A stretch of DNA of 64,000 nucleotides from SAR202 cluster bacterium (lineage in GTDB: Bacteria > Chloroflexota > Dehalococcoidia > Lucifugimonadales > Lucifugimonadaceae), in the NCBI GenBank assembly GCA_009392285.1, contig VFGU01000013.1, forward strand, positions 1 through 64,000, written 5' to 3'. Positions 10,013-19,294 of this stretch are shown piece by piece. The notes below the pieces were generated by a model, which was not told where the DNA came from, did no database searches, and worked only from the letters and a program-made list of their open reading frames with translations. The position numbers and the translations under genes were made by a program. How positions within the stretch are numbered: the first letter of the stretch is position 1; every line of letters starts with the position of its first letter.

Positions 10013-11086
10013 GTGAATTCAGAAATACAAAAAATTAATGCCTTAGGCCAATCTATTTGGCTAGATTCTATTTCTAGGGGAATGATTAATTCTGGAAAAC
10101 TAAGTTCCATGATTTCAGAAGGAATTTCAGGTATTACATCCAATCCTGCTATATTTCAAAAAGCACTATCTTCTGAAAATACTTACGACAAAGATATAAA
10201 ATCTCTAACTAATTTAGATGGTAATGCAAAAAATATTTTCCAAAATTTATCTATAAAAGACATATCAGATGCCTGTGAATTACTAAGGCCTATTCATAAT
10301 AATACTCAAGGCAAGGATGGATTTGTAAGCATAGAAATAGATCCTAAATTTGCTAATGATACTGAAAAGAGCATTAGTGAAGGGATTTATCTTCATAAAT
10401 CCATTAATCAACCCAATGTGATGATTAAGGTCCCTGGCACAAAAAATGGGATGCCTGTAATAGAACATCTAATTAGTCTGGGAATAAATGTTAATGTGAC
10501 ATTATTGTTTTCAAGATCTATGTATAGAAAGGCAGCAAAGGCATATATAAATGGGCTAAATAAGTTATCTCCAGATCAAATGAAAAAAGTAAATTCTGTA
10601 GCTTCTTTTTTTATTAGCAGAATAGACACATCTGCAGATAAAGTTATTGATAAAAAATCTCAAGGTAAAGTTGCTATCTCAAACGCAATTCTTGCTTACC
10701 AAGATTATAAAAATATATTCTCTAGGGAGTCTTTTGGTCAATTAGAAAAGGAAGGTGCTAATAAACAGAGACTTCTTTGGGCTTCTACTTCGGTTAAAAA
10801 CCCAAACTATCAAAAACTTCTCTACGTTAGCGAACTTACAGGACCCGAAACCGTAAACACAGTTCCAGAAAATGTATATGAAGAAATTACCTCAAATAAT
10901 GTCCAATACAAAGATTTGCTTAATTCAGACACTAAATATCACGAAGGAATTATTAAAAATGTCCTTAGTGATGACGAATTAGAAAATATTACTGATGAAT
11001 TATTGAGTGACGGCATAAGGCTTTTTGAAGAAGCTTTTGATGGTCTTTTGAATGAAATAAAAAATAAAATTACTCATCATTCATAA
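10013..11086 (+). CDS. tal: Transaldolase (GTG start)
   Basis: GQSIWLDSISRGMI, GITSNPAIFQKAL, MIKVPGTKNGMPVIEHLISLGINVNVTLLFS, WASTSVKNPNY. Confidence 0.93.
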   Translation: MNSEIQKINALGQSIWLDSISRGMINSGKLSSMISEGISGITSNPAIFQKALSSENTYDKDIKSLTNLDGNAKNIFQNLSIKDISDACELLRPIHNNTQGKDGFVSIEIDPKFANDTEKSISEGIYLHKSINQPNVMIKVPGTKNGMPVIEHLISLGINVNVTLLFSRSMYRKAAKAYINGLNKLSPDQMKKVNSVASFFISRIDTSADKVIDKKSQGKVAISNAILAYQDYKNIFSRESFGQLEKEGANKQRLLWASTSVKNPNYQKLLYVSELTGPETVNTVPENVYEEITSNNVQYKDLLNSDTKYHEGIIKNVLSDDELENITDELLSDGIRLFEEAFDGLLNEIKNKITHHS

Positions 11087-11089
11087 GGC

Positions 11090-12625
11090 ATGTCAGATTA
11101 TAGCCTACAGCATAATGACCCTATCTTGCTCAATGATATTGAAAAGGACTTATTTAGGCTTCATGGGTCAAAAAATATCTGGATAGAGCACTCTCTTTCT
11201 TACCAAGAAAGGTTGGGCTGGGTTGAAACTCCAACGCTCATAGAGGAATCAATAAAATTGTGCAAAAATGCCTTTGATCGGGCAGTCAGCCACCTAAACC
11301 CTTCTTCAGTTGTATTTATTGGAATGGGCGGCAGTATTCAAACTGGAAAAGTGCTAAATCAAATATCTTTGAAGAGTAAGTATCAACTTATTTTCTTGGA
11401 CAGCACAAACCCTAGAGATGTTTCATCAGTTCGAGAAAAAATAGATATACTCAAGACCCTATTTGTTTTTATGAGCAAATCTGGAACAACATTAGAAACA
11501 AATAAATTAATGAATTTTTTCACCAAAGAACTCACCCAAAAAGGAAAATTTGATTTTGGCGATAGGTTTATTGTGCTAACTGATGCTAAAAATTCTTTAG
11601 AAAAGTTTGCCCTTAAAAATAATTTTTTTCAAATAATAAATACTCCAAAAAATATAGGAGGAAGATTTTCTTCGGCCACAGCATTTGGAATTTTTCCTGC
11701 GACGTTTATGAATGAGATATTAACTTCATTTAAAAATAATTATCTTTGGGATTCAAATCAAGTTATAAAAAAATGTTCCCTCCTTACTTCTATATTAATA
11801 GATTCTTACGAAAATCATAACGGTATTTTAAACTTAAAAATACCTGAAGAAATAAGTCAAATGGGTATTTGGTTAGAGCAAATAATTGCCGAATCAACTG
11901 GCAAAGACGGAAAAGGTATAACCCCAATAATTAATAATTATATTGATATTGGTTGTCCTAAAATATTGATAAATAGCAAGGATCAAAAAAAATATACTAG
12001 TACTAGAGCAGATGAACTAGTAATTAGTTTCGATAAAAATACAATTTTCGAAGACATGTTTATATGGCAGGCATCAATATCAATATTATGCAAACACATG
12101 TCTATTTTTCCATTTGATGAACCTGACGTGGAAAGATCTAAACTAAACACTAAAAATATACTTAAAAAATATAAAGATATGAGAAAGGTTACAATTCCTT
12201 ATTCTAGATCTGATATAAATAATATGATAAATGAAAATGAAACAAATCGAGTTTTATACATAAATTTATATATAAATGAAACAAAAAATATTAATACTTC
12301 ATTGAATAAGTTGAAAGAAAAATTAAGTTCATATCATGGCATAAAAGTAGTTGCAGGGTTTGGGCCACGATACTTGCATTCAGTTGGCCAACTACAAAAA
12401 GGTGGACCAAAAGATGTGTGGTCCATATTTTTTTATGACGAAAACTTAATTAATTCATATACCGAAAAAAATAATTACAAAGATTTAAGCGATACATTTA
12501 AAGCTCAAATGCTAGGAGACCTTGATGCTTTAAAGGATCTTGAGATAAACACTTATTTAGTTAACATTGATTCAAACAACAAGGATCCTTTTAAAAATGT
12601 TATAAATAAAATAAAGGAGGAATAG
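11090..12625 (+). CDS. pgi: Glucose-6-phosphate isomerase (tal-pgi-type)
   Basis: VFIGMGGSIQTGKVL, FVFMSKSGTTLETN, GGRFSSATAFGIFPA, VAGFGPRYLHSVGQLQKGGP. Confidence 0.87.
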   Translation: MSDYSLQHNDPILLNDIEKDLFRLHGSKNIWIEHSLSYQERLGWVETPTLIEESIKLCKNAFDRAVSHLNPSSVVFIGMGGSIQTGKVLNQISLKSKYQLIFLDSTNPRDVSSVREKIDILKTLFVFMSKSGTTLETNKLMNFFTKELTQKGKFDFGDRFIVLTDAKNSLEKFALKNNFFQIINTPKNIGGRFSSATAFGIFPATFMNEILTSFKNNYLWDSNQVIKKCSLLTSILIDSYENHNGILNLKIPEEISQMGIWLEQIIAESTGKDGKGITPIINNYIDIGCPKILINSKDQKKYTSTRADELVISFDKNTIFEDMFIWQASISILCKHMSIFPFDEPDVERSKLNTKNILKKYKDMRKVTIPYSRSDINNMINENETNRVLYINLYINETKNINTSLNKLKEKLSSYHGIKVVAGFGPRYLHSVGQLQKGGPKDVWSIFFYDENLINSYTEKNNYKDLSDTFKAQMLGDLDALKDLEINTYLVNIDSNNKDPFKNVINKIKEE

Positions 12626-13533
12626 TGGAAATTGCAGTAATAGGGCTAGGAAAGATGGGGCTAGGTATATCAAAAAGGCTTATGAAAAATGGACATACTG
12701 TTTTTGGTTATGATTCAAGTTGGGATACTAAAAAATATAAAAGCAATCAAATAGAAGAATTAAAATCTCTAAATGAAATACCAGGCAAATTCAGAAATAA
12801 TTCTAGGAAAATAATATGGGTTATGGTTCCTTCTGGAGAGCCAACAAAATCCACTATAAATGAATTAAGTTCAATATTAGATAAGAATGACATAATTATA
12901 GATGGAGGAAATTCTTTTTACAAAGAGTCAGTTAAAACATCTTCAGAGCTATCAAAAAAAAATATTTATCTTATAGACTCCGGTACCAGCGGAGGAATAT
13001 GGGGTGAAAAAGAGGGATATTGCTTGATGATAGGAGGAGATAAAGATGCTTATGAATACTGCGAAAGTATTTTTGAATCGCTTTCAACTGACGGAAAAGG
13101 TTACGGATATATGGGGCCAAGTGGTTCTGGTCACTTTGTAAAAATGATACACAATGGAATTGAATACGGAATGATGCAGTCAATGGCAGAAGGAATTGAA
13201 ATATTGCATGAAAAGAAGGAATTTAATCTTAATTTAGCTCAAATAACATCCCTGTGGCAACATGGGAGTGTTGTAAGATCATGGCTTTTAGATTTATTAA
13301 ATAACGCTTTAGAAGAAGATTCTGAGTTATCAAGTGTTGCGCCTTATGTTGAAGATTCAGGAGAAGGCAGATGGACTATAAAAGAAGGGATAGACCTAGA
13401 TGTGCCAACACATGCAATAACATCCTCTCTTTATTCAAGATTCTACTCAAGAAATAATGATTCTTTTGGATTCAAGATATTGGCTTCACTTCGGAATCAA
13501 TTTGGTGGTCATTCTATAAAAAAAGTTAACTGA
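12625..13533 (+). CDS. gnd: 6-phosphogluconate dehydrogenase, short decarboxylating form
   Basis: MEIAVIGLGKMGLGISKRLMKNGHTV, DGGNSFYKES, DSGTSGGIWGEKEGYCLMIGG, GSGHFVKMIHNGIEYGMMQ. Confidence 0.92.
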   Translation: MEIAVIGLGKMGLGISKRLMKNGHTVFGYDSSWDTKKYKSNQIEELKSLNEIPGKFRNNSRKIIWVMVPSGEPTKSTINELSSILDKNDIIIDGGNSFYKESVKTSSELSKKNIYLIDSGTSGGIWGEKEGYCLMIGGDKDAYEYCESIFESLSTDGKGYGYMGPSGSGHFVKMIHNGIEYGMMQSMAEGIEILHEKKEFNLNLAQITSLWQHGSVVRSWLLDLLNNALEEDSELSSVAPYVEDSGEGRWTIKEGIDLDVPTHAITSSLYSRFYSRNNDSFGFKILASLRNQFGGHSIKKVN

Positions 13534-15049
13534 AAATTTTTGAATAAAGTTCTTCCTGCCTATTCATTGCATTCTGATATATGATCATGTTTTTTTCATT
13601 TGGCTCATAAAATTTAGTTACCTCAAATTCAAAATCATTAAACGAACTTGATATGCCCATAGCATTTAATGCTAAAATTGCAGTTCCTCTACCTGTATCC
13701 TCTTGCACATTTGATACACCAACCCGCATACCTAAAACATCTGATAGCATTTGAAGCCAATATTTTGAAGATTGAACTGCTCCCCCGGAGGCAATTACTG
13801 AACATTCTTCTTGAAGCAAAGTCATTAGTCTTTTTGAAACTAAACCAAATCTATATGCTATAGATTCTAGAAAAGCCTGATAAATTTCTGGCTTGGTTGT
13901 AGATAATCTAAGTCCTGTTAATGTACCTGTAGCATTTTCAGCCCATCCTACAGCTCTTTCCCCTGCCAAAAAAGGCAAAACAGTTAAACCATGAGCATCA
14001 GGCTTAGACCTTAATAGAATATTTTCCAACTCTAGGCTAGATTCATTTGTGCTAATTTCTTCATTTAAATTTTCATCTGAATCTAATTGAATATTCATTA
14101 ATTTTTTTAACCATAACCCCACATTACCACCTTCTGAAAAAGCACCTCCTAGCAAACTATGATTTTCCCCTAACCTATAATTCCATAACCCCTGAGGAAT
14201 ATTAATTTTTGTTTTATTAGTTAGTACTCTTAGCGCTCCAGTTGTTCCAATAGATAAGGCTATCTTGTTTTCGGAATTGCACCCAACTCCTATATTAGAT
14301 GAAGCTCCGTCACCTACTGGTAAAAAAAATGGCACATTAGATAAACTAGGCCATCTTTTTGAGTATTCTCTATTCAACCCTTTTATATTTTTTGTATAAG
14401 GACTTAAATTAGGAAGATTATCCTCTTTTAAGCCAATAAAATTTAATCCAGGCGCATACCAAGTTAATTTTTTTCTATCTAGCAGGCCTGTCCAACTAGC
14501 CACTGAATAACTTATATCAATATCTTTCTTCTGCATCCATTTTCTTAGTAGGTAATTAGAAAAATCAGTCCAAATATGAATCTTTTTGTCCAAATCTGGA
14601 TATTTCTCTTTAAACCAAATAATTCTTGAAGGGATATAAGAAGTGTGCATTGGGCATCCAGTATCGTCATAAAAAAGTTTCTGATTAACACCTTCTTTAA
14701 GTTTTGCAAGTTGCTTATATGGCCTTGTATCTGCATATGTAAATACATCTGTTAAAGGGGCGTAGTTTTTATCAAGACCAACTATAGTGCTAGCCATTGT
14801 GTCGGTTGAAAAGGCGACTATTTGATATTCGGCGGCTTTTAAAAGTAACTCATCAAGCCCTCTCTCAATAATTTTAGAAGATTCAAGGGCACTAAAAGTA
14901 TAGGTGCCATCCGTCTTTATTGTCATCCAATGCTCAAATTTTATCTGACAATTTTTAATGGGGTTTGCAGATAAATCAAATAAACCAATTTTTACAAATG
15001 ATGTGCCAATATCTAAAACTAAAACTGCTTTTTTGTTTTGAGGAGCCAC
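13526..15049 (-). CDS. FGGY-family carbohydrate kinase, gluconokinase-like
   Basis: VLDIGTSFVKIGLFD, HTSYIPSRIIWFKEKYPDL, DGASSNIGVGC, SIGTTGALRV, SGGAVQSSKYWLQMLSDVLG. Confidence 0.85.
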   Translation of the reverse strand: MAPQNKKAVLVLDIGTSFVKIGLFDLSANPIKNCQIKFEHWMTIKTDGTYTFSALESSKIIERGLDELLLKAAEYQIVAFSTDTMASTIVGLDKNYAPLTDVFTYADTRPYKQLAKLKEGVNQKLFYDDTGCPMHTSYIPSRIIWFKEKYPDLDKKIHIWTDFSNYLLRKWMQKKDIDISYSVASWTGLLDRKKLTWYAPGLNFIGLKEDNLPNLSPYTKNIKGLNREYSKRWPSLSNVPFFLPVGDGASSNIGVGCNSENKIALSIGTTGALRVLTNKTKINIPQGLWNYRLGENHSLLGGAFSEGGNVGLWLKKLMNIQLDSDENLNEEISTNESSLELENILLRSKPDAHGLTVLPFLAGERAVGWAENATGTLTGLRLSTTKPEIYQAFLESIAYRFGLVSKRLMTLLQEECSVIASGGAVQSSKYWLQMLSDVLGMRVGVSNVQEDTGRGTAILALNAMGISSSFNDFEFEVTKFYEPNEKNMIIYQNAMNRQEELYSKIFS

Positions 15050-15104
15050 TAGAAATAAAAACTATTAGTGATTAGGCAGGATTGGTTCCAATTTATATTG
15101 GTTA

Positions 15105-15977
15105 TTACTTTCTCCATCCCACTGAAGGTGCTGTTACAATTTTTTCCTGAGTTTTTTTCATATCCAATTTTCCCCATCTTTTATTTGGATCGGCTTCAGG
15201 TATAGAGTCGATAAGCAACTGTGTGTAAGGATGGGCAGGTTTTTTAATTACCGTTTCAACATTACCAGCCTCCACCAAATTACCTTTGTAAAGAATCATA
15301 ATTTCATCGCTAATCTGATAAGCAGTAGTTAAGTCATGGGTAACATAAACAACAGCAATACCCAATTCTTTATTTAATCTAGAAACAGCATCTAAAATTG
15401 TCGCTCGCAATGATGCATCAACAGCAGATACAGGCTCATCAGCCAATATAACCCTTGGCTTTAACAGGAGGGCCCTAGCAACCATAACTCTCTGCCTTTG
15501 CCCACCACTTAACTGATGAGGAAGTCTGCCTAATGTTTCTGCAGGAACCAAACCTACCATTTCTAAAGCTTGGTTGACCATATGAACAGCCTCATCTCTA
15601 TTTTCTGCCATTTTAAAATTTTTAACAGGACTAAATAGGACATGATCAACTTTGTAAAAAGGATTATAAGAACCATAAGGATCTTGGAATATAGGTTGAA
15701 CCTCTCTCCTGAATTCTCTTCTTTCTGCTCTAGAGATTTCTTTTAGGTCTTTTCCATCATACTCCACTGACCCACTTGTTGGATCAGCAATTCCTAACAA
15801 TAATCTAGCCAATGTTGTCTTTCCGCTACCTGATTCACCAGCAACAGCTACAATCTTTGGTTTTTTCTGATCTAAACTCATAGAAATATCATTTACTGCA
15901 ACATTTTCTTCTTCTCGGCTAAGAAATCCTCCTCCGAATACTTTTGTTACATTTTTTGCTTCTAATACTGCTGGCAT
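15105..15977 (-). CDS. Oligo/dipeptide ABC transporter ATP-binding protein (DppF/OppF-like)
   Basis: AGESGSGKTTLARLLLG, LSGGQRQRVMVARALLLKPRVILADEPVSAVD, HPYTQLLIDSIP. Confidence 0.92.
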   Translation of the reverse strand: MPAVLEAKNVTKVFGGGFLSREEENVAVNDISMSLDQKKPKIVAVAGESGSGKTTLARLLLGIADPTSGSVEYDGKDLKEISRAERREFRREVQPIFQDPYGSYNPFYKVDHVLFSPVKNFKMAENRDEAVHMVNQALEMVGLVPAETLGRLPHQLSGGQRQRVMVARALLLKPRVILADEPVSAVDASLRATILDAVSRLNKELGIAVVYVTHDLTTAYQISDEIMILYKGNLVEAGNVETVIKKPAHPYTQLLIDSIPEADPNKRWGKLDMKKTQEKIVTAPSVGWRK

Positions 15978-15993
15978 TTTTTCTCCTAATTAA

Positions 15994-17004
15994 TTATTTC
16001 CCGTAACTAGAACATTTTTTACAATCTTGAATAAAGTGGTCTTTTGCTACATTAACCCACGGAATCTTTTCAGGGTTGGTTTGTCCAATTCGTAAGCAAA
16101 AAGCACAACCTTCAGGAAGATTTAAAAGGGTAGCAGGAAGTCCTGGGATTCCTATGAAATCTTTCTTGTTGCTTAATGTAGGCAGGCTCTTTATTAGAAG
16201 CCTTGTATATGGATGCTTTGGCGATTTAAATACTGTTTTCACAGGACCAACCTCAACCAGTCTTCCAGCGTACATAACCCCAACATGGTCAGAAAACTGA
16301 GCGACTAAGCCCATGTCATGACCTATTAATATAATAGATGCATGCAAACCTTCTTGCAGCCTTCCTAGAGTCTGCATAACATTTCTTTGCACAACTACAT
16401 CCAATGCACTTGTAGGTTCGTCTGCAACTATTACTCTTGGCTCCATTGAAGTTGCTATTGCTATTGCCACTCTCTGCTTCATTCCTCCGCTCAATTCGTG
16501 AGGATACATTTCAGCAACTGAAGGCGCTAAATCAACAGCCGTCAAAAGCTTTTCAACGATTTCAACTTGCTCCTCCTTAGACATTTTTTGATCGCCTTCT
16601 GTTTGATGGTCATATAATCCATCAAGTAATTGATTCTTTATTTTCATAACAGGATTCAATGAATTCATAGCTCCTTGAGGCACTAAGGCAACTTCATTTA
16701 ATCTCTGAAGTCTCATCTCTTCTTCATCCAAATCCAGCATATCTCTACCGCCAACATATACTTGGCCACCAGCAATTCTTCCTGGGGCTCTGGTAAGCCT
16801 CATTAAAGCCATCGCCAATGTACTTTTACCACTTCCAGATTCACCTACTAGCGCCATTCTTTCGCCTTGCCTTAATGAAAAACTAACTCCATCAACAGCC
16901 TTAACAACTCCATCAGGAGTGTCATAATGAACCTTTAGATCTTTTACGTCTATTCCTAATTCAGACTTAGAGGATTTAGACGCAACTTTTTTAGCAGTTG
17001 TCAT
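15994..17004 (-). CDS. Oligo/dipeptide ABC transporter ATP-binding protein (DppD/OppD-like)
   Basis: VGESGSGKSTLAMALMRL, ELSGGMKQRVAIAIATSMEPRVIVADEPTSALD, HPYTRLLIKSLPTL, C-terminal GCAFCLR. Confidence 0.92.
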   Translation of the reverse strand: MTTAKKVASKSSKSELGIDVKDLKVHYDTPDGVVKAVDGVSFSLRQGERMALVGESGSGKSTLAMALMRLTRAPGRIAGGQVYVGGRDMLDLDEEEMRLQRLNEVALVPQGAMNSLNPVMKIKNQLLDGLYDHQTEGDQKMSKEEQVEIVEKLLTAVDLAPSVAEMYPHELSGGMKQRVAIAIATSMEPRVIVADEPTSALDVVVQRNVMQTLGRLQEGLHASIILIGHDMGLVAQFSDHVGVMYAGRLVEVGPVKTVFKSPKHPYTRLLIKSLPTLSNKKDFIGIPGLPATLLNLPEGCAFCLRIGQTNPEKIPWVNVAKDHFIQDCKKCSSYGK

Positions 17005-17942
17005 ACTCTTTTCCTTAATCTAGGGTTTGACCATTCATCCAAACCTGCAGTTATCAAAAATAAACCAACAAATATCATTGCTAGTACTAATATAGGCGGA
17101 CCGAACCACCACCACATTCCGTGAAGAATAGACGAAAACTGAATATTCCAGTAAATTGTCATTCCAAGAGTTGGGCTATCAAAAGGTCCTAAACCAAGCG
17201 CCTCAAGACCTACAGATGCTAAAATTGCTGAAGCTACAGATCCAACTAAAGAAGCACCGATATACGGAGCTAAATTCGGCAACATTTCTTTGAACATAAT
17301 CGAGAATCCGCTAGTGCCACTCAACCTTGCTATTTCAACATATAACTGCTCCCTCATTACAAGAACTTGAGCCCTAATTGTTCTCGCAGGCCAAACCCAA
17401 GCAACTGCCGATACTGCCAGACCCATCTGCTGAACACTTAATCCACTTTGTATATTTACAGCAATAACGATTAGGATTAGGATTCCAGGTATGGTCAATC
17501 CTACGTCTACTATTGTACTAATAACCTGATCAACCCATCCTCCGTAATAAGCAGCAACAAACGCAAGAATAGTTCCAACGCTAATGCCAATCAGCCCTGC
17601 TATCAAACCTATCTGTAAAGTTAGAGGTATTCCAGCAATCATAACTGACATTACATCCCTGCCCTGCCTATCTGTTCCTAATATATATCCTCCATCTCTT
17701 GTGCCTGGGTTATATGGATCAGGCTCAAATGGCGCCAAATCTGGCCCACCACTTAATGGCCTAAATCTTTCAACTTCATAAGTTGCATATCCAATTATTA
17801 CGAATAGTAAAAGGGAAGCTAGCAATGCTATCCCCACACCTAGAGACGGATTTCTCCTGATATATCTACCAAAGTCTTCCAGTCTTCTTCTGAAAGTCTT
17901 TTTTGTTAAATCTGCACTTGCATCAGTAGTGGCTGTCGTCAT
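17001..17942 (-). CDS. Peptide ABC transporter permease (DppC/OppC-like)
   Basis: GTDRQGRDVMSVMIAGIPLTLQIGLIAGLIGISVG; multiple TM segments; 4-nt overlap with dppD-like gene. Confidence 0.92.
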   Translation of the reverse strand: MTTATTDASADLTKKTFRRRLEDFGRYIRRNPSLGVGIALLASLLLFVIIGYATYEVERFRPLSGGPDLAPFEPDPYNPGTRDGGYILGTDRQGRDVMSVMIAGIPLTLQIGLIAGLIGISVGTILAFVAAYYGGWVDQVISTIVDVGLTIPGILILIVIAVNIQSGLSVQQMGLAVSAVAWVWPARTIRAQVLVMREQLYVEIARLSGTSGFSIMFKEMLPNLAPYIGASLVGSVASAILASVGLEALGLGPFDSPTLGMTIYWNIQFSSILHGMWWWFGPPILVLAMIFVGLFLITAGLDEWSNPRLRKRV

Positions 17943-17944
17943 TA

Positions 17945-18979
17945 TTAACTTCCTTTCTTGTAACTAACTCTTGGGTCCAATAGAGGGTATGTTACGTCTA
18001 TAATGAAAGTAGCTAGCCCTAAGGTCACAATCACAATAAATATCATACCTCTAATAACAAAGAAATCGTTCAACTTAATTGCCTGATAAAGTGTATTACC
18101 AAGCCCTGGATATCTAAAAATAACTTCTACTAACACAGATCCAGTGAACACTGTACCAAGTGATAGGGCCAATGCTGTAGTTTGAGGAAGAACTGCATTT
18201 CTAACTGCATAGTTAAAGAATAGCCTTATACTTCTTAATCCTTTTGCTTCGGCAGCAATCATAAAGTCTTCACCCTGATTGGTAACCATCATTCCTCTCA
18301 TCCCAAGAGCCCAAAAACCTAATGAAGCAAGAACAATTGAGGATGCAGGTAATACAGCATGATGAACTACATCCCATGCGAAATTAAAACTCCACTCTGG
18401 TAATGTGGCCACTGCATATCCACCAAAAAGCGGAAACCAGTCAAGATTGAATGCAAAAATATAAATCAATACAAGGGCAAGTAGATAATAAGGTATTGCG
18501 GCCAACGTAAGTATAGGCATGAATATGTATTGAAGGAAATTAGGGGACTTAGGCCAACCCAATAAGGCGCCAGCAATCGTCCCTACAAAGAATGCAATAA
18601 ATGTACAAACTGCTAGCAATCCAAATGTCCATATGACGGAATCGCCAATTAATGAATTAACAGACTTGGGGAAGTAAGCAATTGATGGCCCAAAATCAAA
18701 TCTGAACAGATCTGCCATATAGTTACCATACTGAACTAATAATGGCTTATCTAAGCCAAATTTTCTAGAATACTCAGCTGCCATCTCCTCTAGACCTGCC
18801 TGCATATGTCCACCTCTTTGGGCTTCTAGCAACAACTTCTCTTTTACAGGATCTTGACCCGATAGTCTTGGTATTAAAAATATTGCTGTACTGGCTATCC
18901 AAATAATGAGTAAAAAAAACAAAAATCTTCTAAAAATGTAATTTGTATAAATGCTAGCTAAAATATCCCGAAAGGTCAT
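17945..18979 (-). CDS. Peptide ABC transporter permease (DppB/OppB-like)
   Basis: PLLVQYGNYMADLFRFDFGPS, EAKGLRSIRLFFNYAVRNAVLPQTTALALSLGTVFTGSVLVEVIFRYPGLG. Confidence 0.92.
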   Translation of the reverse strand: MTFRDILASIYTNYIFRRFLFFLLIIWIASTAIFLIPRLSGQDPVKEKLLLEAQRGGHMQAGLEEMAAEYSRKFGLDKPLLVQYGNYMADLFRFDFGPSIAYFPKSVNSLIGDSVIWTFGLLAVCTFIAFFVGTIAGALLGWPKSPNFLQYIFMPILTLAAIPYYLLALVLIYIFAFNLDWFPLFGGYAVATLPEWSFNFAWDVVHHAVLPASSIVLASLGFWALGMRGMMVTNQGEDFMIAAEAKGLRSIRLFFNYAVRNAVLPQTTALALSLGTVFTGSVLVEVIFRYPGLGNTLYQAIKLNDFFVIRGMIFIVIVTLGLATFIIDVTYPLLDPRVSYKKGS

Positions 18980-19068
18980 AATTTAATTTCCCTTAAATAG
19001 TTTATTCAAATTTTTAGTATATATATAATATAAAGCCTGAAATATATTCATAACAGAATAACTTAGTA

Positions 19069-19130
19069 AATATAACCCTGATTGATACCTTTTACAAGTG
19101 TTTGTTTCAAAAATGTTTCTAGTATGTTTC
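19069..19130 (-). promoter_or_regulatory. Predicted promoter of the permease/ATPase operon with three 11-bp-phased GAAAC boxes
   Basis: Minus strand: GAAAC (19130-19126) N6 GAAAC (19119-19115) N6 GAAAC (19108-19104) N6 TTGTAA (19097-19092) N17 TATATT (19074-19069). Confidence 0.6.
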
Positions 19131-19258
19131 TCAAATTATTGCATTTTTAAAAATTGTGGTATTATTCCATAATCATCTTAATTGGTGTGAGTTGTGATTT
19201 TGTTATTTTTCAACTTGAACGCTGACTAATTTATTAAGGTGGTTTTTAAAAACTACGT

Positions 19259-19274
19259 ACGGGCAACTGCCCGT
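19259..19274 (+). other. 5'-UTR hairpin just upstream of the Shine-Dalgarno of the solute-binding protein gene
   Basis: ACGGGC AACT GCCCGT (6-bp GC-rich stem, 4-nt loop), then AAAGGAG about 7 nt downstream, ATG at 19295. Confidence 0.65.
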
Positions 19275-19294
19275 TCATAAAGGAGAATAGGTAG

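Noticed and set aside
14545-14748. Second minus-strand ORF within the gluconokinase-like gene
   Set aside because: Out-of-frame within a well-supported FGGY kinase reading frame
15050-15104. CCAATTTATATTGG hairpin as a terminator after the transporter operon
   Set aside because: Short AT-rich stem without a clear T-tract; below the level I would report as a feature
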